Assembly: GCA_027031025.1 (NCBI GenBank)
Contig: JALVEJ010000210.1
Location: forward strand, 1-22,545
Reading direction: 5' to 3'
From: Flavobacteriales bacterium
Lineage (GTDB): Bacteria > Bacteroidota > Bacteroidia > Flavobacteriales > Flavobacteriaceae
Length of the DNA: 22,545 nt
In this document: piece after piece, positions 15,101-22,277 of the stretch
How positions within the stretch are numbered: position 1 is the first letter of the stretch
Layout of the letters: each line of letters opens with the position of its first letter
Made by a program: the position numbers and the translations under genes
Notes under the pieces: generated by a model
The model's input: the letters and a program-made list of their open reading frames with translations, nothing else
Told to the model about the DNA's origin: nothing
The model's database searches: none

Positions 15101-17916
15101 GATTCGGCGGCATCGGCTAATCCGTCACCGTCACTATCAACATCGAAGTGATTGGGAATTGTATCACCGTCTAAGTCAAAAGCAGATTCTACTTGTCCGT
15201 TGTTATCACCTATGGTGTTATCGTTATCGTCATCATCTAAATAAAGAGGTACACCGTCATTGTCGGCATCGGTTAATGGATCGATGCCGTTGTATTCTAT
15301 TAAATCGGGTATACCGTCATTGTCATCATCGATATCAATATCATCTGTAATACCGTCATTATCATGATCATCAGGATCTATACAACAATCTAAATAATCG
15401 GGGATACCATCACCATCAGTATCTATGGCATCATCGGGTTCGTGGTTGCCATTATCATCGGGATGTTCATCAATTGTTGGGATGCCATCGTCATCATCAT
15501 CGGTATCCAGATAATTAGGAATATTGTCGCCATCGGTATCATCATCCATAGGGTTCCCGTTTTGCGGGTAATTGTGTGGTAATTGCACATCTTCAAAATC
15601 AGTATAGATACCATCACCGTCATCATCTCGGTCAAGGTAATTGGGTATGCCATCAAAATCAGTATGCAAAGCATCGTCAGGGTAACCATTACCATTGTCA
15701 TCGGGATGTTCATTTGCCGTTAGAACATGGTCGTTATCATCATCAAAATCTTTATAATCCGGGGACGTATCACTATCGGAATCCTGCGGAGTATAAATGA
15801 GCTGCCCGCTATCAGCCGGCGATTCTAAAATATCAGCTAAACCGTTTGTGCCTACGGAATTTACCAAATAATCAATTTGTCCGTCCATATTGGCATCGGT
15901 CCAACCACTACTTCCCGACTCTACTAAATCATAAAGTCCGTCGCCATCGGTATCCAAATCGAAATGGTTGGGAATGTTGTCATTATCTAAATCAAAAAAC
16001 GGTTCTACGTGTCCGTTGACATCACCTATGGTGTTATCATTGTCATCGTCGTCCAAATATGCAGGCACACCATCATTATCGGCATCAGTGTCAGGGTCTA
16101 CGCTGTTATATTCTAATAAATCGGGGATACCGTCGTTATCATCATCAATATCAATACTATCAACTATGTGGTCATTATCGTGATCATCATTGTGTTCCCA
16201 ATCATCAAGGTAATTTGGAATACCGTCGCCATCGGTATCAACGGCATCTTCCGGCTCGTTGTTATTGTTGGGGTCAGGTTGTTCGTTTATGGTCAAAATC
16301 CCATCGTTATCATCATCGACATCGAGATAATTAGGAATGCCGTCGCCATCGGTATCATCATTGGTCGGGTCACCGTCTTGCGGATAATTATTGGGCAATA
16401 CGACATCTTCAAAAATGGTCCATAAACCATCGCCGTCATCATCAACATCAAGGTAATTGGGTGTACTGTCTAAATCTGTATCCATGGCGTCGGTTGGATA
16501 ATGATCGCCGTTAAAATCGGCATATTCATTTATGGTCGGGATGTTGTCATTATCATCATCCACATCTAAAAAATCGTAGAGGGTATCGGTATCGGTATCT
16601 TGCAAGGTGTAATTGATGACACCGCTATCAACGGCTGTTTCAACGGAATTTGCCAAGCCGTTAGCCCCCACAAGACCATCTATCATACCGTCATGATTAT
16701 TATCAACACCGGTGGTCTGGCCGGACTCAACCAAATCGAAAAGACCGTCGCCGTCGGCATCTAAATCATACTGATTGGGTAGGTTATCATAGTCGGTATC
16801 AAATGCTAATTCGGTATGGTTATTGGCGTCTCCAATGGTATTGTCATTGTCGTTATCATCTTTATAAACCGGCACGCCATCGTTGTCGGCATCGGTCAAA
16901 GGGTCAACACCGCCACATTCTAATACGTCGGGAATGCCGTCGTTGTCATCGTCTATATCAATATTATCTCTAACGCCGTCGTTGTCGTGATCAAAGGGAT
17001 CATATAGTGGATCGAGATAGTCCGGTGTGCCATCGTGATCGGAGTCTAAGGCATCGTCGGGAATACCATTGTTGTTATCGTCGGGGTGTTCATCGACTGT
17101 GGGTGTGCCGTCATTATCGTCATCAGGATCGAGGTAATTGGGGATACCATCCAAGTCGGTATCATCATTCATCGGGTTGCCGTCTTGTGGAAAACTATTT
17201 GGCAAGGCAATATCTTCCCAAATGGTATCGATGCCATCGCCATCATCATCGGGGTCTAAATAGTCAGCCGAACCGCCACTGTCCGTATCTTGTGCATCAT
17301 CAGGATAACCGTTATTGTTGGCATCAGGATTTTCATTAGTAGTCAAAACATTGTCATTATCATCATCTTTGTCAATAAAATCAGGATTGGTATCGGAAAT
17401 AGGGAAAGCCCCATCATTATTTTGAATGGTATAAGTTAAAACGCCACTATCAGGGAAAGATTCCAAGATATCCGCCAAACCGTTTGTGCCTACGGGATTG
17501 TCTAACACACCGTCCGTATTGGCATCATCACCGGCAAAGCGTCCTGATTCTGCTGCATCCCATAAGCCATCATTATCAGAATCTAAATCCAAATAATTCG
17601 GAATCGTATCATTATCGAAATCAAAACCGGCTTCAATCGCACCATTGGCATCACCGACATTGAAATCGTTGTCGTCATCGTCAAGATATACAGGCACGCC
17701 ATCATGATCGGCATCTGTCAGAGGATCTATACCACCGGATTCGATTGTATCTGGAATACCATCATTATCATCATCAATGTCTATATCGTCAGTGACACCG
17801 TCACCGTCAGAATCAACAGAAAAAATACTAGCAGAAACTTGTTGAGACTGTTGTGAATAAACCGGATGATAGAAAAATGCACCTAGCAAAATAATAAAAA
17901 TAAGGCGTTTATTCAT
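11836..17916 (-). CDS. Giant Asp-rich T9SS adhesin, seven thrombospondin-3-like super-repeats
   Basis: A 2026-residue protein from ATG 17916. The frame is open further up to 18111, but ATG 17916 begins a clean signal peptide (MNKRLIFIILLGAFFYHPVYSQ) and sits about 30 bases after a TAnnTTTG box, while the upstream part is low-quality sequence with an internal hydrophobic stretch. The mature chain is seven tandem super-repeats of about 268-273 residues, each with about fifteen DxDxDG-type calcium-binding motifs (DIDDDNDGIPD, DTDGDGIPNYLD). The last ~90 residues are a gliding-motility-associated, type B T9SS sorting domain (ISPNGNGKNDF, LDRWQNIVWKG, LPTGTYFYLFEY). It should be exported by the T9SS and form a long, acidic, Ca2+-stiffened stalk. 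No ligand-binding or enzyme domain is visible, so the target is unknown. First gene of the operon with the PorP/SprF-like and PorE-like genes. Confidence 0.93.
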   Translation of the reverse strand: MNKRLIFIILLGAFFYHPVYSQQSQQVSASIFSVDSDGDGVTDDIDIDDDNDGIPDTIESGGIDPLTDADHDGVPVYLDDDDNDFNVGDANGAIEAGFDFDNDTIPNYLDLDSDNDGLWDAAESGRFAGDDANTDGVLDNPVGTNGLADILESFPDSGVLTYTIQNNDGAFPISDTNPDFIDKDDDNDNVLTTNENPDANNNGYPDDAQDTDSGGSADYLDPDDDGDGIDTIWEDIALPNSFPQDGNPMNDDTDLDGIPNYLDPDDDNDGTPTVDEHPDDNNNGIPDDALDSDHDGTPDYLDPLYDPFDHDNDGVRDNIDIDDDNDGIPDVLECGGVDPLTDADNDGVPVYKDDNDNDNTIGDANNHTELAFDTDYDNLPNQYDLDADGDGLFDLVESGQTTGVDNNHDGMIDGLVGANGLANSVETAVDSGVINYTLQDTDTDTLYDFLDVDDDNDNIPTINEYADFNGDHYPTDAMDTDLDSTPNYLDVDDDGDGLWTIFEDVVLPNNYPQDGDPTNDDTDGDGIPNYLDVDDDNDGILTINEQPDPNNNNEPEDAVDTDGDGIPNYLDDWEHNDDHDNDHIVDSIDIDDDNDGIPDLLEYNSVDPDTDADNDGVPAYLDDDDNDNTIGDVNGHVEPFFDLDNDNIPNHFDLDTDGDGLYDLVESGSSGWTDANMDGQIDYLVNSVGTNGLADILESPADSGQLIYTPQDSDSDTSPDYKDFDDDNDHVLTANEHPDDNGNGYPDDALHTDFDGIPNYLDRDDDGDGIYTDFEDVQLPHNYPQNGNPMDDDTDGDNIPNYLDTDDDDDGIPTIDEHPDDNGNHEPDDAIDTDGDGIPDYLDCCIDPDDHDNDGITDDIDIDDDNDGIPDLIEYNGIDPLTDADNDGVPLYLDDDDNDNTIGDNNGQVESAFDLDGDTIPNHFDVDSDGDGLADAAESGRLSIPVGTDIQPDGFLEGNVGANGLVDDLETAVDSGVLNYPILDWDNDGTPDFLDTDDDNDNVPTAAEFPDFNGNRYPDDAMDTDLDGNPNYHDIDDDGDGINTIFEDVQLPNNYPQDGDPTNDDTDNDGIPNYLDVDDDGDGILTINEQADPNGNNEPEDAVDLDGDGIPAYLDCCLNANDHDNDGVNDDIDIDDDNDGIPDLIETHGVDPFTDADNDGVPLYLDDDDNDNTIGDNNNHVEPAFDFDGNNIPNFWDPESDGDGLYDLAESGSSGWTDANTDGRIDHLVNPVGTNGLADILETTPDSGVLNYTIQDSDSDTSFDFLDRDDDDDHVPTASEFPDFNGDHYPEDAMDTDADGIPNYLDVDDDGDGINTVFEDVELPNNYPQDGDPTNDDTDNDGIPNYLDVDDDNDGILTINEQPDPNGNFEPEDAVDTDGDGIPDYLDDTDNSQDFDGDGVNNNIDIDDDNDGIPDVDEYHGIDPFADADNDNVPAYLDDNDNDSTVGDDNNTVEPAFDIDSDGQANHLDYSSDLDNLYDHIESGRLSVPIGTDANNDGQLDGQAVGANGLLDELETAPDSGILIYALQDTDGDAVIDAIDNDDDGDNVPSSTEQPDNNLNHLPDDAIDTDADGIPNYLDVDDDGDGINTIFEDVELPNNYPQDGDPTNDDTDGDGIPNYLDVDDDGDGILTINEQPDPNGNNEPEDAVDTDNNTIPDYLDANDFDHDGVNDVVDLDDDNDGIPDIDESGGIDPLTDADNDGYPVFVDDDDNDNSVHNDNGMIEPAFDMNANGIPNHFDVNSDNDVLFDTAESGRLSVPVGTDSNMDGVLEGNVGVNGIVDELETTPDSGILLYNVLDTDADGNINALDDDDDNDHILTNDEHPDDNTNAYPDDALDTDNDAIPNYLDRDDDGDGLYTDFEDVDINNNYPQDGNPMNDDTDGDGIPNYLDNDDDNDSILTIDEQPDNNNNHEPDDAVDTDNDGIPDYLDDYDDRELEIFTAISPNGNGKNDFMYIKSVEKFPENTMTILDRWQNIVWKGKNYNNSDVKFTGKDMHNNPLPTGTYFYLFEYLEDGKTKTKAGYLYILK
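12119..17820 (-). repeat. Seven ~815-base tandem coding repeats of the adhesin gene
   Basis: Approximate units in gene order: 1, 17820-17001; 2, 17000-16198; 3, 16197-15381; 4, 15380-14566; 5, 14565-13749; 6, 13748-12939; 7, 12938-12119. Each starts with a DxDxDGxxD-(D/N)-DIDDDNDGIPD-like segment and ends with a DGIPDYLD-like segment. Unit lengths are 803-820 bases. Protein conservation is high. DNA is partly diverged at third positions but locally identical, for example 56 bases at 13058-13113 and 16325-16380. Confidence 0.9.
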
Positions 17917-17945
17917 GTTGTTGTATAGTTTGTTGAATAACTTAA

Positions 17946-17953
17946 CAAAGGTA
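17946..17953 (-). promoter_or_regulatory. -7 box of the adhesin-sprF-porE-like operon
   Basis: Minus-strand TACCTTTG (17953-17946) fits TAnnTTTG. It lies 30 bases before ATG 17916 and supports that start over the longer frame. The -33 region is A-rich, with no clear TTG. Confidence 0.5.
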
Positions 17954-17988
17954 ATAAAAAAATTTATAAAAAAAATCTTTATGTTTTG

Positions 17989-18036
17989 AGAGAATGAGGG
18001 AATAAGGGAATAAGGGAATGAGGAGTGAGGAGTGAC
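17989..18036. repeat. Short purine-rich tandem repeats
   Basis: GAGGGAATAAGGGAATAAGG-type 8-base units followed by GAGGAGT-type 7-base units fill this stretch of the 232-base gap between the DUF58 gene and the adhesin gene. No coding role is seen. Such short arrays are prone to slippage. Confidence 0.6.
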
Positions 18037-18084
18037 TTGTCCTGAAATAGGTTGACTCGAAAAGTCAACAAAAATCAGGACGAG
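18036..18084. repeat. Nested inverted repeat resembling two fused insertion-sequence ends
   Basis: GTCCTGA (18039-18045) pairs with TCAGGAC (18075-18081), and GTTGACT (18051-18057) with AGTCAAC (18063-18069) around a CGAAA loop. The outer stem extends to 18036/18084 with one mismatch (T18038 opposite G18082). The two arms look like left and right terminal inverted repeats of a transposable element with nothing between them. It could be an excision scar, a minimal MITE or simply a terminator-like hairpin. Confidence 0.5.
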
Positions 18085-18148
18085 GCAGAGAAATTTTCTG
18101 AAAATATTCAAAAAAATTGTTTTTTTAGATATTTGTAATAAAATCGTA

Positions 18149-19486
18149 TCAAATCAAACCCCGGGCTTTGAGATGTAAATATTTATTTATGACCGAGGTC
18201 GTTAGATTTTTGGGCTCGGTTAAAACAGAATGTATGTTGTGCAAAGCCAACTCTTTGAGCATCATACGCTTTTGCCAATCAAAATCTTGTGCAATAATTT
18301 TATGATATAATTGACGCGTGTCTTCTACATCTTTTTGGACAACTTGTTGTAATTCGGTATTTTTAAAAATGATAACTACTACCAAATGTTTCTTTGCTAT
18401 TTTTTTTAGATATGGCAACTGTCTTCGCAGGGAATTGATATGCTCGAAATTGGTATAAATCATCAACAAACTCCGGGTTGGAATTTTTTGTCTGACAAAT
18501 CGATAAAGTCGTTCATAATCAGTTTCATAAAATCCGGTTTCCAAGTGATACAATTGTTCAAAAATTTGCTGCAAATGTTGTCTTCCATTATCGGGTTTGA
18601 TAAAGCTTTTAATTTGTCTTTCAAAAGCTAATAATCCGGCTTTGTCTTTCTTTTTCATGGCGACATTTGAAAATGACAAAGTAGCATTGATGGCATAATC
18701 CAATAAGGTCATTTGGTTAAATGGTAACGCCATTTGCCGGCCCATATCTATCAACGAATAAATATTTTGAGATTTTTCATCTTGGTATTGATTAACCATC
18801 AATTTTTGATGTTTAGCCGTTGATTTCCAATTAATTGTGCGATAATCATCGCCTTGATTATAAACTTTAATCTGTTCAAATTCCATTGTATGTCCCAAAC
18901 GGCGCACCTTTTTAATACCAAAATTGGTTTTGTTAGAAAAAGCCAATAATTCATATTTGCGCATCTGCACAAAACTCGGATAAACTTTGACTTGTTTGTG
19001 TTCAGAAAATTGTCGGCGAATACCGGCTAATTTTAATGGCGAATACGTAAAAATATTTAATTTTCCAAATTCGTAAACACCTCGTTTGACCGGCTTTAAG
19101 CTGTATTTTTGCAAACGTTCCTCACCGGGATTTAGGAGTAGTTTTAAATTAAAATCCCGTTTTTGAAATTGCACGGGCAATTCATCAATCAAATTTAAAG
19201 AAACCCGTAAATTATAAGCACTTTTTAGGTTGATTTTGATGATATTTTCATCCCCGTTTGACAATTTTTCGGGCAATTGGCGTTCAGCTTGAACAGTTCC
19301 GCCACGCCATAAATACAAAAAATCCAACAAGGTTAAAAAAACGAAAATAAAAAAAGCATATTTTCCAACGACAAACATAACCGGAAACCAATAACCTAAA
19401 AAAATAATTAATATGACGACTGCCCAAATTTTATAAAAGTTGGGATGGAAAAAGATGCTGTTAAAAAAAATTTTAATTTGCTTCAT
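18149..19486 (-). CDS. DUF58 domain membrane protein
   Basis: A 445-residue protein with two N-terminal membrane segments (about 20-36 and 40-60), a soluble beta-rich domain (about 65-170) and the DUF58 signature near 195-250: RRLGHTMEFEQIKVYNQGDDYR, INWKSTAKHQKLMV, YSLIDMGRQM. The last resembles a von Willebrand A metal site, with D247 and M248-G249 where DxS is usual, so metal binding may be altered. The rest (about 250-445) continues the vWA-like fold. DUF58 proteins are regularly encoded beside MoxR AAA+ ATPases and are thought to work with them in complex assembly or envelope stress; the biochemical role is not settled. The start MKQIKIFF precedes the first membrane helix. It is downstream of moxR, across a 208-base gap holding an intergenic repeat. 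Confidence 0.87.
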   Translation of the reverse strand: MKQIKIFFNSIFFHPNFYKIWAVVILIIFLGYWFPVMFVVGKYAFFIFVFLTLLDFLYLWRGGTVQAERQLPEKLSNGDENIIKINLKSAYNLRVSLNLIDELPVQFQKRDFNLKLLLNPGEERLQKYSLKPVKRGVYEFGKLNIFTYSPLKLAGIRRQFSEHKQVKVYPSFVQMRKYELLAFSNKTNFGIKKVRRLGHTMEFEQIKVYNQGDDYRTINWKSTAKHQKLMVNQYQDEKSQNIYSLIDMGRQMALPFNQMTLLDYAINATLSFSNVAMKKKDKAGLLAFERQIKSFIKPDNGRQHLQQIFEQLYHLETGFYETDYERLYRFVRQKIPTRSLLMIYTNFEHINSLRRQLPYLKKIAKKHLVVVIIFKNTELQQVVQKDVEDTRQLYHKIIAQDFDWQKRMMLKELALHNIHSVLTEPKNLTTSVINKYLHLKARGLI

Positions 19487-19515
19487 ACTTGGTTTAAAGC
19501 TTATTTAATTTCGGT

Positions 19516-19617
19516 GGCTTCGACACATTCCCCCGACTTTCGTCTGGGGAACACTCAGCCACCTTTAATTCTGCTTCGTAGGAAACTGAGTGCTATGCCC
19601 CCGACTTTCGTCGGGGG
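19516..19617. repeat. Structured intergenic repeat, copy A
   Basis: The segment GGCTTCGACAC...CACTCAGCCACCTTT..TTCTGC...GTAGG (19516-19582) matches copy B at 20726-20785. CACTCAG (19552-19558) pairs with CTGAGTG (19586-19592), and CCCCCGAC (19598-19605) with GTCGGGGG (19610-19617) around a TTTC loop. It fills most of the gap between moxR and the DUF58 gene; I see no gene here. Confidence 0.7.
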
Positions 19618-19694
19618 AGTGTATAGAAGTGATCGTTATTAATTTTAAAGATGTCAAATTGGTATCCATTTTCAATTTCCAATTTCATGTCCAT

Positions 19695-20663
19695 CTATCT
19701 AGGCACTTCGACACTTTCTATAATCATTTTAATGACGGCATCTTCGTCAAATCCTTCCATTTCATATTCGGGATTTAGAATGACACGATGCCGCATCACG
19801 TTTGGCAATACTGTTTTGACATCATCGGGTATCACAAAATCGCGTCCTTGGATGGCAGCTAATGCTTTGGCGGTAATCAATGTTGCTATGGAAGCGCGTG
19901 GCGAGCCACCGAGAAACAGATGTGAATGGTTCCGGGTTTTTTGGATCATCTCAACGATATAATCCATAATTTTATCATCCACAATAACATCGTTGACCAA
20001 TGAGCGGTATTTGAGCAAATCGGTTTCGGTTAAAACCGGTTCAATCAATGCTTCAGGCTTGTTTCCTTTACGCAAATGATGCGATTTTAAGATGTCTATT
20101 TCTTCATTTTTATCAGGATAATCCACTTTTATTTTAAACAAAAACCGGTCAAGTTGTGCTTCAGGTAAGGAATAAGTCCCTTCTTGTTCAATAGGATTTT
20201 GGGTTGCCAACACAAAAAAAGGCTCTTTTAGCCGGTAGGTTTCACCATCAATGGTAATTTGCCGTTCTTCCATAACTTCAAACAAGGCAGCTTGGGTTTT
20301 GGCAGGTGACCGGTTAATCTCGTCAATTAATACAAAATTACTGAAAACCGGTCCTTTATGAAACTCAAATTCTTGGGTTTTCATGTTAAAAATTGAGGTT
20401 CCTAAAATATCGGACGGCATTAAATCGGGGGTAAATTGTATCCGGCTGAAATCCGTTTTTAAGGTTTTTGATAACAATTTAGCTGTCAATGTTTTAGCTA
20501 TTCCCGGCACACCTTCTATCAAGACATGACCGTCAGCCAGTAAGGCGGTTAACAACAATTCGATAAAATCGTGTTGCCCGACGATAACTTTTCCTAATTC
20601 TTCTTTGATTCGGTCTACTGCCGATTTTAATTCTTCTAAATCGATTCTGTTTTGATATTCCAT
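19695..20663 (-). CDS. MoxR-family AAA+ ATPase
   Basis: A 322-residue protein of typical MoxR length. Walker A GVPGIAKT (51-58, with the Ala before Lys usual for MoxR), Walker B VLIDEIN (111-117), sensor 1 ATQNP (153-157), LDRF with a probable Arg finger at R173, and sensor 2 GGSPRA (252-257) are all present, so it should be active. MoxR ATPases act as chaperone-like assembly factors, often through vWA-domain partners; the DUF58 protein encoded next is the likely partner. The order DUF4350, moxR, DUF58 is common in Bacteroidota. No promoter box is obvious in the 198 bases before it, so it is probably read from the DUF4350 promoter. Also there, CCCC (20693-20696) and GGGG (20707-20710) could form a weak hairpin. 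Confidence 0.95.
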   Translation of the reverse strand: MEYQNRIDLEELKSAVDRIKEELGKVIVGQHDFIELLLTALLADGHVLIEGVPGIAKTLTAKLLSKTLKTDFSRIQFTPDLMPSDILGTSIFNMKTQEFEFHKGPVFSNFVLIDEINRSPAKTQAALFEVMEERQITIDGETYRLKEPFFVLATQNPIEQEGTYSLPEAQLDRFLFKIKVDYPDKNEEIDILKSHHLRKGNKPEALIEPVLTETDLLKYRSLVNDVIVDDKIMDYIVEMIQKTRNHSHLFLGGSPRASIATLITAKALAAIQGRDFVIPDDVKTVLPNVMRHRVILNPEYEMEGFDEDAVIKMIIESVEVPR

Positions 20664-20725
20664 GTGTTATTGGTTATTTAGTTAATTGCCTGCCCCAATC
20701 TTTATCGGGGTTTATTTGATGTCGG

Positions 20726-20822
20726 GGCTTCGGCACGCTACTCCTTCGTCGTAGCACTCAGCCACCTTTGTTTCTGCTATGTAGGCCGCCGAATAATCCC
20801 GAAAACAATCAGGATTGTGCCG
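20726..20822. repeat. Structured intergenic repeat, copy B
   Basis: GGCTTCGGCAC...CACTCAGCCACCTTT..TTCTGC...GTAGG (20726-20785) matches copy A. TCGGCAC (20730-20736) pairs with GTGCCGA (20817-20823), making one ~95-base folded unit. It lies inside the gap between DUF4350 and moxR; no gene is seen there. Confidence 0.7.
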
Positions 20823-20828
20823 AGGCGC

Positions 20829-20867
20829 ACTTTGTCACTTTCAACTTTTTACTTTTTACTTTCAACT
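20829..20867. repeat. Short tandem repeats at the 3' end of the DUF4350 gene
   Basis: CTTTTTACTTTTTACTTTC-type 7-8 base units touch the stop codon of the DUF4350 gene. Read on the coding strand they are purine-rich (GAAAGTAAAAAGT), much like the array at 17989-18036. No function is evident. Confidence 0.5.
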
Positions 20868-22070
20868 CTCTCGTCTCTTTATTTTTTCAATTTGTTTTTC
20901 TAATTCTAAAACTGTTTCCGTATTTATATTTTGTTGATTTTCAACATCTTTAATCAAACCAAACAAGCGTTCTACATCTATTAAATTCGATTTGGTTTTT
21001 TGTGCAATTTTTTGTTTTAATATATTAGGATGTTGTCCGGTATCAATATGTAATTGATGTCTGACATAATCCATAAAATGTTTAATATGAATAAGGGCTA
21101 TGCGTTTATGTTCTTTATTTTCAATATACATGTCGGCTATGGTTTTAGTAAAACCGAGTGTTTCGTTCTTTGGTGGTTGCACAACCGGAATGGCACGCTG
21201 TTTACGCTTGCCTTCAAAAATAATATATAGCAACAAACCGGCAAATAGTAAACGGTATGCCCACAAAAATCCGGGATTTTCAATGATATATTTAAAAATA
21301 CCTTGTGCCGTGGCACCATTTTGCACATTGACCGACCAATAAACGGGCGTTTTAAGATTGATATAACTCAATAAGCCGTTATAATAATCCCAATTGCCGG
21401 GTTTTAAGACAAAATAATTGGTAAAAACATACGGAAACGAATGTAACATAATATGCCCGTTACCATAAGTTACATCTATAAAGTTAGTTTTATCTTCGAT
21501 ATCTCTCCCGATAAAATGACCTAATTGCTTAAAATTTTTCAAAGGCACAGAGTCTTTAATCCGTATTACAGGTGCCGCATATTTTTTGTCGAAAATAACG
21601 GAATCTAGGGGGGCTAATTCCGGATTATCAAGTGTTAAGCGCAATTTTTGATTAAAATTAGAATGAAAACCGGCATTTAAAAAATATGCGGATTCCAATT
21701 GCAAACTATCTAATAAATCCTTTTCAAAATCTAATGAAGCAATAAATAAATTATTCCCTTTTTTTACCCAATGGAGCAAAGCATTTAAAGCTGTTTTACC
21801 CAAATTAATTTGACTGTTATACAACACAAAAGTGCCTTGTGCATCAGGATGTTTTTCTAAGAAAACATAAGGCGAGACTCTAACATTTTGCAACCGGTCA
21901 CCAAAAAACCACTTGGCTTCATGATAAGCAACATAAGAACCATAAGGAATTTTGTGCGAAATAGCAAATGAAGGATACCAATTGATGCGTTGTTGACGAC
22001 TTTCACTGACTACAATCAGGAACAAAAATAGCAGCATCAATCCAAAAATGATTTTATCCTTCAATCGCAT
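20862..22070 (-). CDS. DUF4350 domain membrane protein
   Basis: A 402-residue protein. A first membrane helix (about 8-22) acts as signal anchor. It is followed by a large periplasmic domain (about 30-262) of the DUF4350 or gliding-type GATase-like kind (YGSYVAYHEAKWFF, TFVLYNSQINLGKTALNALLHWVKKGNNLFIAS, GNGHIMLHSFPYVFTNYF). A second helix (about 266-286) is followed by a ~115-residue charged cytoplasmic tail with coiled-coil character. Function is unknown. DUF4350 genes often sit before MoxR/DUF58 pairs in Bacteroidota, so a shared envelope role is inferred. The start at 22070 fits a TAnnTTTG box 32 bases upstream. Base use matches its neighbours. Confidence 0.82.
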   Translation of the reverse strand: MRLKDKIIFGLMLLFLFLIVVSESRQQRINWYPSFAISHKIPYGSYVAYHEAKWFFGDRLQNVRVSPYVFLEKHPDAQGTFVLYNSQINLGKTALNALLHWVKKGNNLFIASLDFEKDLLDSLQLESAYFLNAGFHSNFNQKLRLTLDNPELAPLDSVIFDKKYAAPVIRIKDSVPLKNFKQLGHFIGRDIEDKTNFIDVTYGNGHIMLHSFPYVFTNYFVLKPGNWDYYNGLLSYINLKTPVYWSVNVQNGATAQGIFKYIIENPGFLWAYRLLFAGLLLYIIFEGKRKQRAIPVVQPPKNETLGFTKTIADMYIENKEHKRIALIHIKHFMDYVRHQLHIDTGQHPNILKQKIAQKTKSNLIDVERLFGLIKDVENQQNINTETVLELEKQIEKIKRRES

Positions 22071-22101
22071 TGAATATTGTTAATTATTAAAATGAATATT
22101 G

Positions 22102-22109
22102 CAAATATA
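22102..22109 (-). promoter_or_regulatory. -7 box of the DUF4350-moxR-DUF58 operon
   Basis: Minus-strand TATATTTG (22109-22102), followed by CA, matches TAnnTTTG, 32 bases before ATG 22070. The -33 region is AT-rich without a clear TTG. The rest of the 207-base divergent gap shows nothing else convincing. Confidence 0.5.
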
Positions 22110-22277
22110 ACAGTTTTTATGAGAATTTTAAAAAAGTTTTTCCGGCACAAAATATGAAAATTAAACCAAAAATGTATGAAACAACAAAGCTAAGTTCAAT
22201 TAGTAAATGTAACTTTTATATACAACCCAATTACTTTTTTTTGTATTTTTATCAAAATTTATTTGTTGTCTCATATT

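Noticed and set aside
12434..17339. Many frames of 60-110 codons antisense or out of frame within the adhesin gene
   Set aside because: They arise from the GAT/GAC-rich repeats; products are low-complexity Ile/Val/Ser or His/Arg/Tyr strings with no family signature.
12119..17820. Regularly spaced repeats considered as a CRISPR array
   Set aside because: The period is about 815 bases, in frame and protein-coding, with no short constant repeat and unique spacer pattern.
17917..18111. Longer start of the adhesin at 18111
   Set aside because: It would place ~65 odd residues before a perfect signal peptide and would lie upstream of the predicted promoter box at 17946-17953.
19445..19642. Small rightward frames over the intergenic repeat between moxR and the DUF58 gene
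   Set aside because: They run across hairpin repeats and the end of a real gene, with no coding signature.
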